Shown piece after piece: positions 63,440-64,000 of a stretch of 64,000 nt of DNA; the stretch's first letter is position 1, and every line of letters starts with the position of its first letter. The stretch is from Oasisia sp. SBJ-2009 (Eukaryota; Annelida; Polychaeta; Sabellida; Siboglinidae). The position numbers and the translations under genes were made by a program. The DNA is taken from the NCBI GenBank assembly GCA_964017155.1, contig OZ024862.1, positions 43,896,719 to 43,960,718 of the forward strand. Reading direction: 5' to 3'. The notes beneath the pieces are model-generated. The model did no database searches. It was not told where the DNA came from and was given only the letters and a program-made list of their open reading frames with translations.

Positions 63440-64000
63440 TGGCTGAAAAGTAAACAAGGAGTGATGGCTTCCTGTGAGACTAAAGCACAGACTATATCTT
63501 AGGCTGATGTTTCAGCCTTGGGCTTGAGCAAAAACAAGAAATATAAATATTCACTAGGCTGTTGTCATCTTCACTGGCTGGAGTAAATACAAGAAATATT
63601 TATTGAGGTGTTGCCATAGATTTTCTTCAACATAAATAAGAAATATATGTTCAGTTGTTGTGTTCATCCATGTGTGGAACAAAAACAAGATGTCTGTTAG
63701 CCACTGTCCTCATCAGAAGCTGCAGCAAAAACAAGATCTTTATTAGCCACTGTCCTCATCAGAAGCTGCAGCAAAAACAAGATCTTTATTAGCCACTGTC
63801 CTCATCAGAAGCTGCAGCAAAAACAAGATCTTTATTAGCCACTGTCCTCATCAGAAGCTGCAGCAAAAACAAGATCTTTATTAGCCACAGTCCTCATCAG
63901 AAGCTGCAGCAAAAACAAGATCTTTATTAACCACAGTCCTCATCAGAAGTTGCAGCAAAAACAAGATCTTTATTAGCCACAGTCCTCATCAGAAGCTGCA
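63440..64000. repeat. 46-bp tandem array running off the window, with decayed units to its left
   Basis: From about 63694 to the end there are about 6.6 units of 46 bp: TGCAGCAAAAACAAGATCTT, TATTAGCCACTGTCCTCATC, AGAAGC. They are almost identical except for ACTG/ACAG, one TTAACC and one AAGTTG. From 63440 to 63693 looser units share AAATACAAGAAATAT, TTCACTGGCTGGAG and GAGCAAAAACAAG and look like diverged ancestors of 58-60 bp. The array continues beyond base 64000. Confidence 0.92.

Noticed and set aside
63694..64000. Possible CRISPR array (regular 46-bp repeats)
   Set aside because: Units are contiguous with no unique spacers and lie in eukaryotic DNA; simple satellite repeats.

Overview
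The window looks like AT-rich nuclear DNA from an invertebrate, most likely a mollusc (possibly a gastropod). It has GT/AG introns, a 25 kb intron, very many micro- and minisatellites, a tRNA-headed SINE, LINE debris and inverted-repeat elements, and no operon-like ORF packing. The mollusc assignment is inference; nothing in the sequence fixes the species.

Only one protein-coding gene is well supported. On the + strand, three exons at 17574-17663, 42688-42760 and 47333-47413 (or through to the stop at 47556) join in frame and encode two ankyrin repeats followed by the NIRDYSGKKAKQYL signature of the sosondowah (SOWAH, formerly ANKRD57) family. A fourth 30-bp micro-exon at 57046-57075 fits the phase and probably continues the protein. 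If so, the ORF read through to 47556 is either intron or an alternative C-terminus. The N-terminal exons, start codon and promoter were not found and are probably upstream of base 1. The rest of the protein's end may lie beyond the micro-exon or past the window.

Layout: 1-17.5 kb is presumed 5' intron or intergenic DNA with a diverged 190-bp duplication, CpG-rich blocks, and minisatellites of 17-20, 73/70 and 10 bp. 17.6-42.7 kb is the large intron. It holds a SINE, a 31-bp TGACGTGTCA minisatellite, a 29/156-bp higher-order array, CpG-rich candidate regulatory blocks, an 845-bp element with iteron-bearing terminal inverted repeats (35084-35928), a LINE reverse-transcriptase tail (39024-39386) and a 146-bp insertion with a hammerhead-like core (39957-40126). 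42.8-57 kb holds the next two introns, with simple repeats and a large nested palindrome (54699-55059). 57-64 kb holds retroelement 3' tails, a 1.2-kb array of 24-bp repeats (58420-59594) and a 46-bp array running off the right edge.

The most novel-looking items are the iteron-TIR element, the hammerhead-like mini-element and the cluster of nuclear-receptor half-sites inside the exon 3 read-through. Nearly all other open reading frames are repeat translations or chance ORFs.
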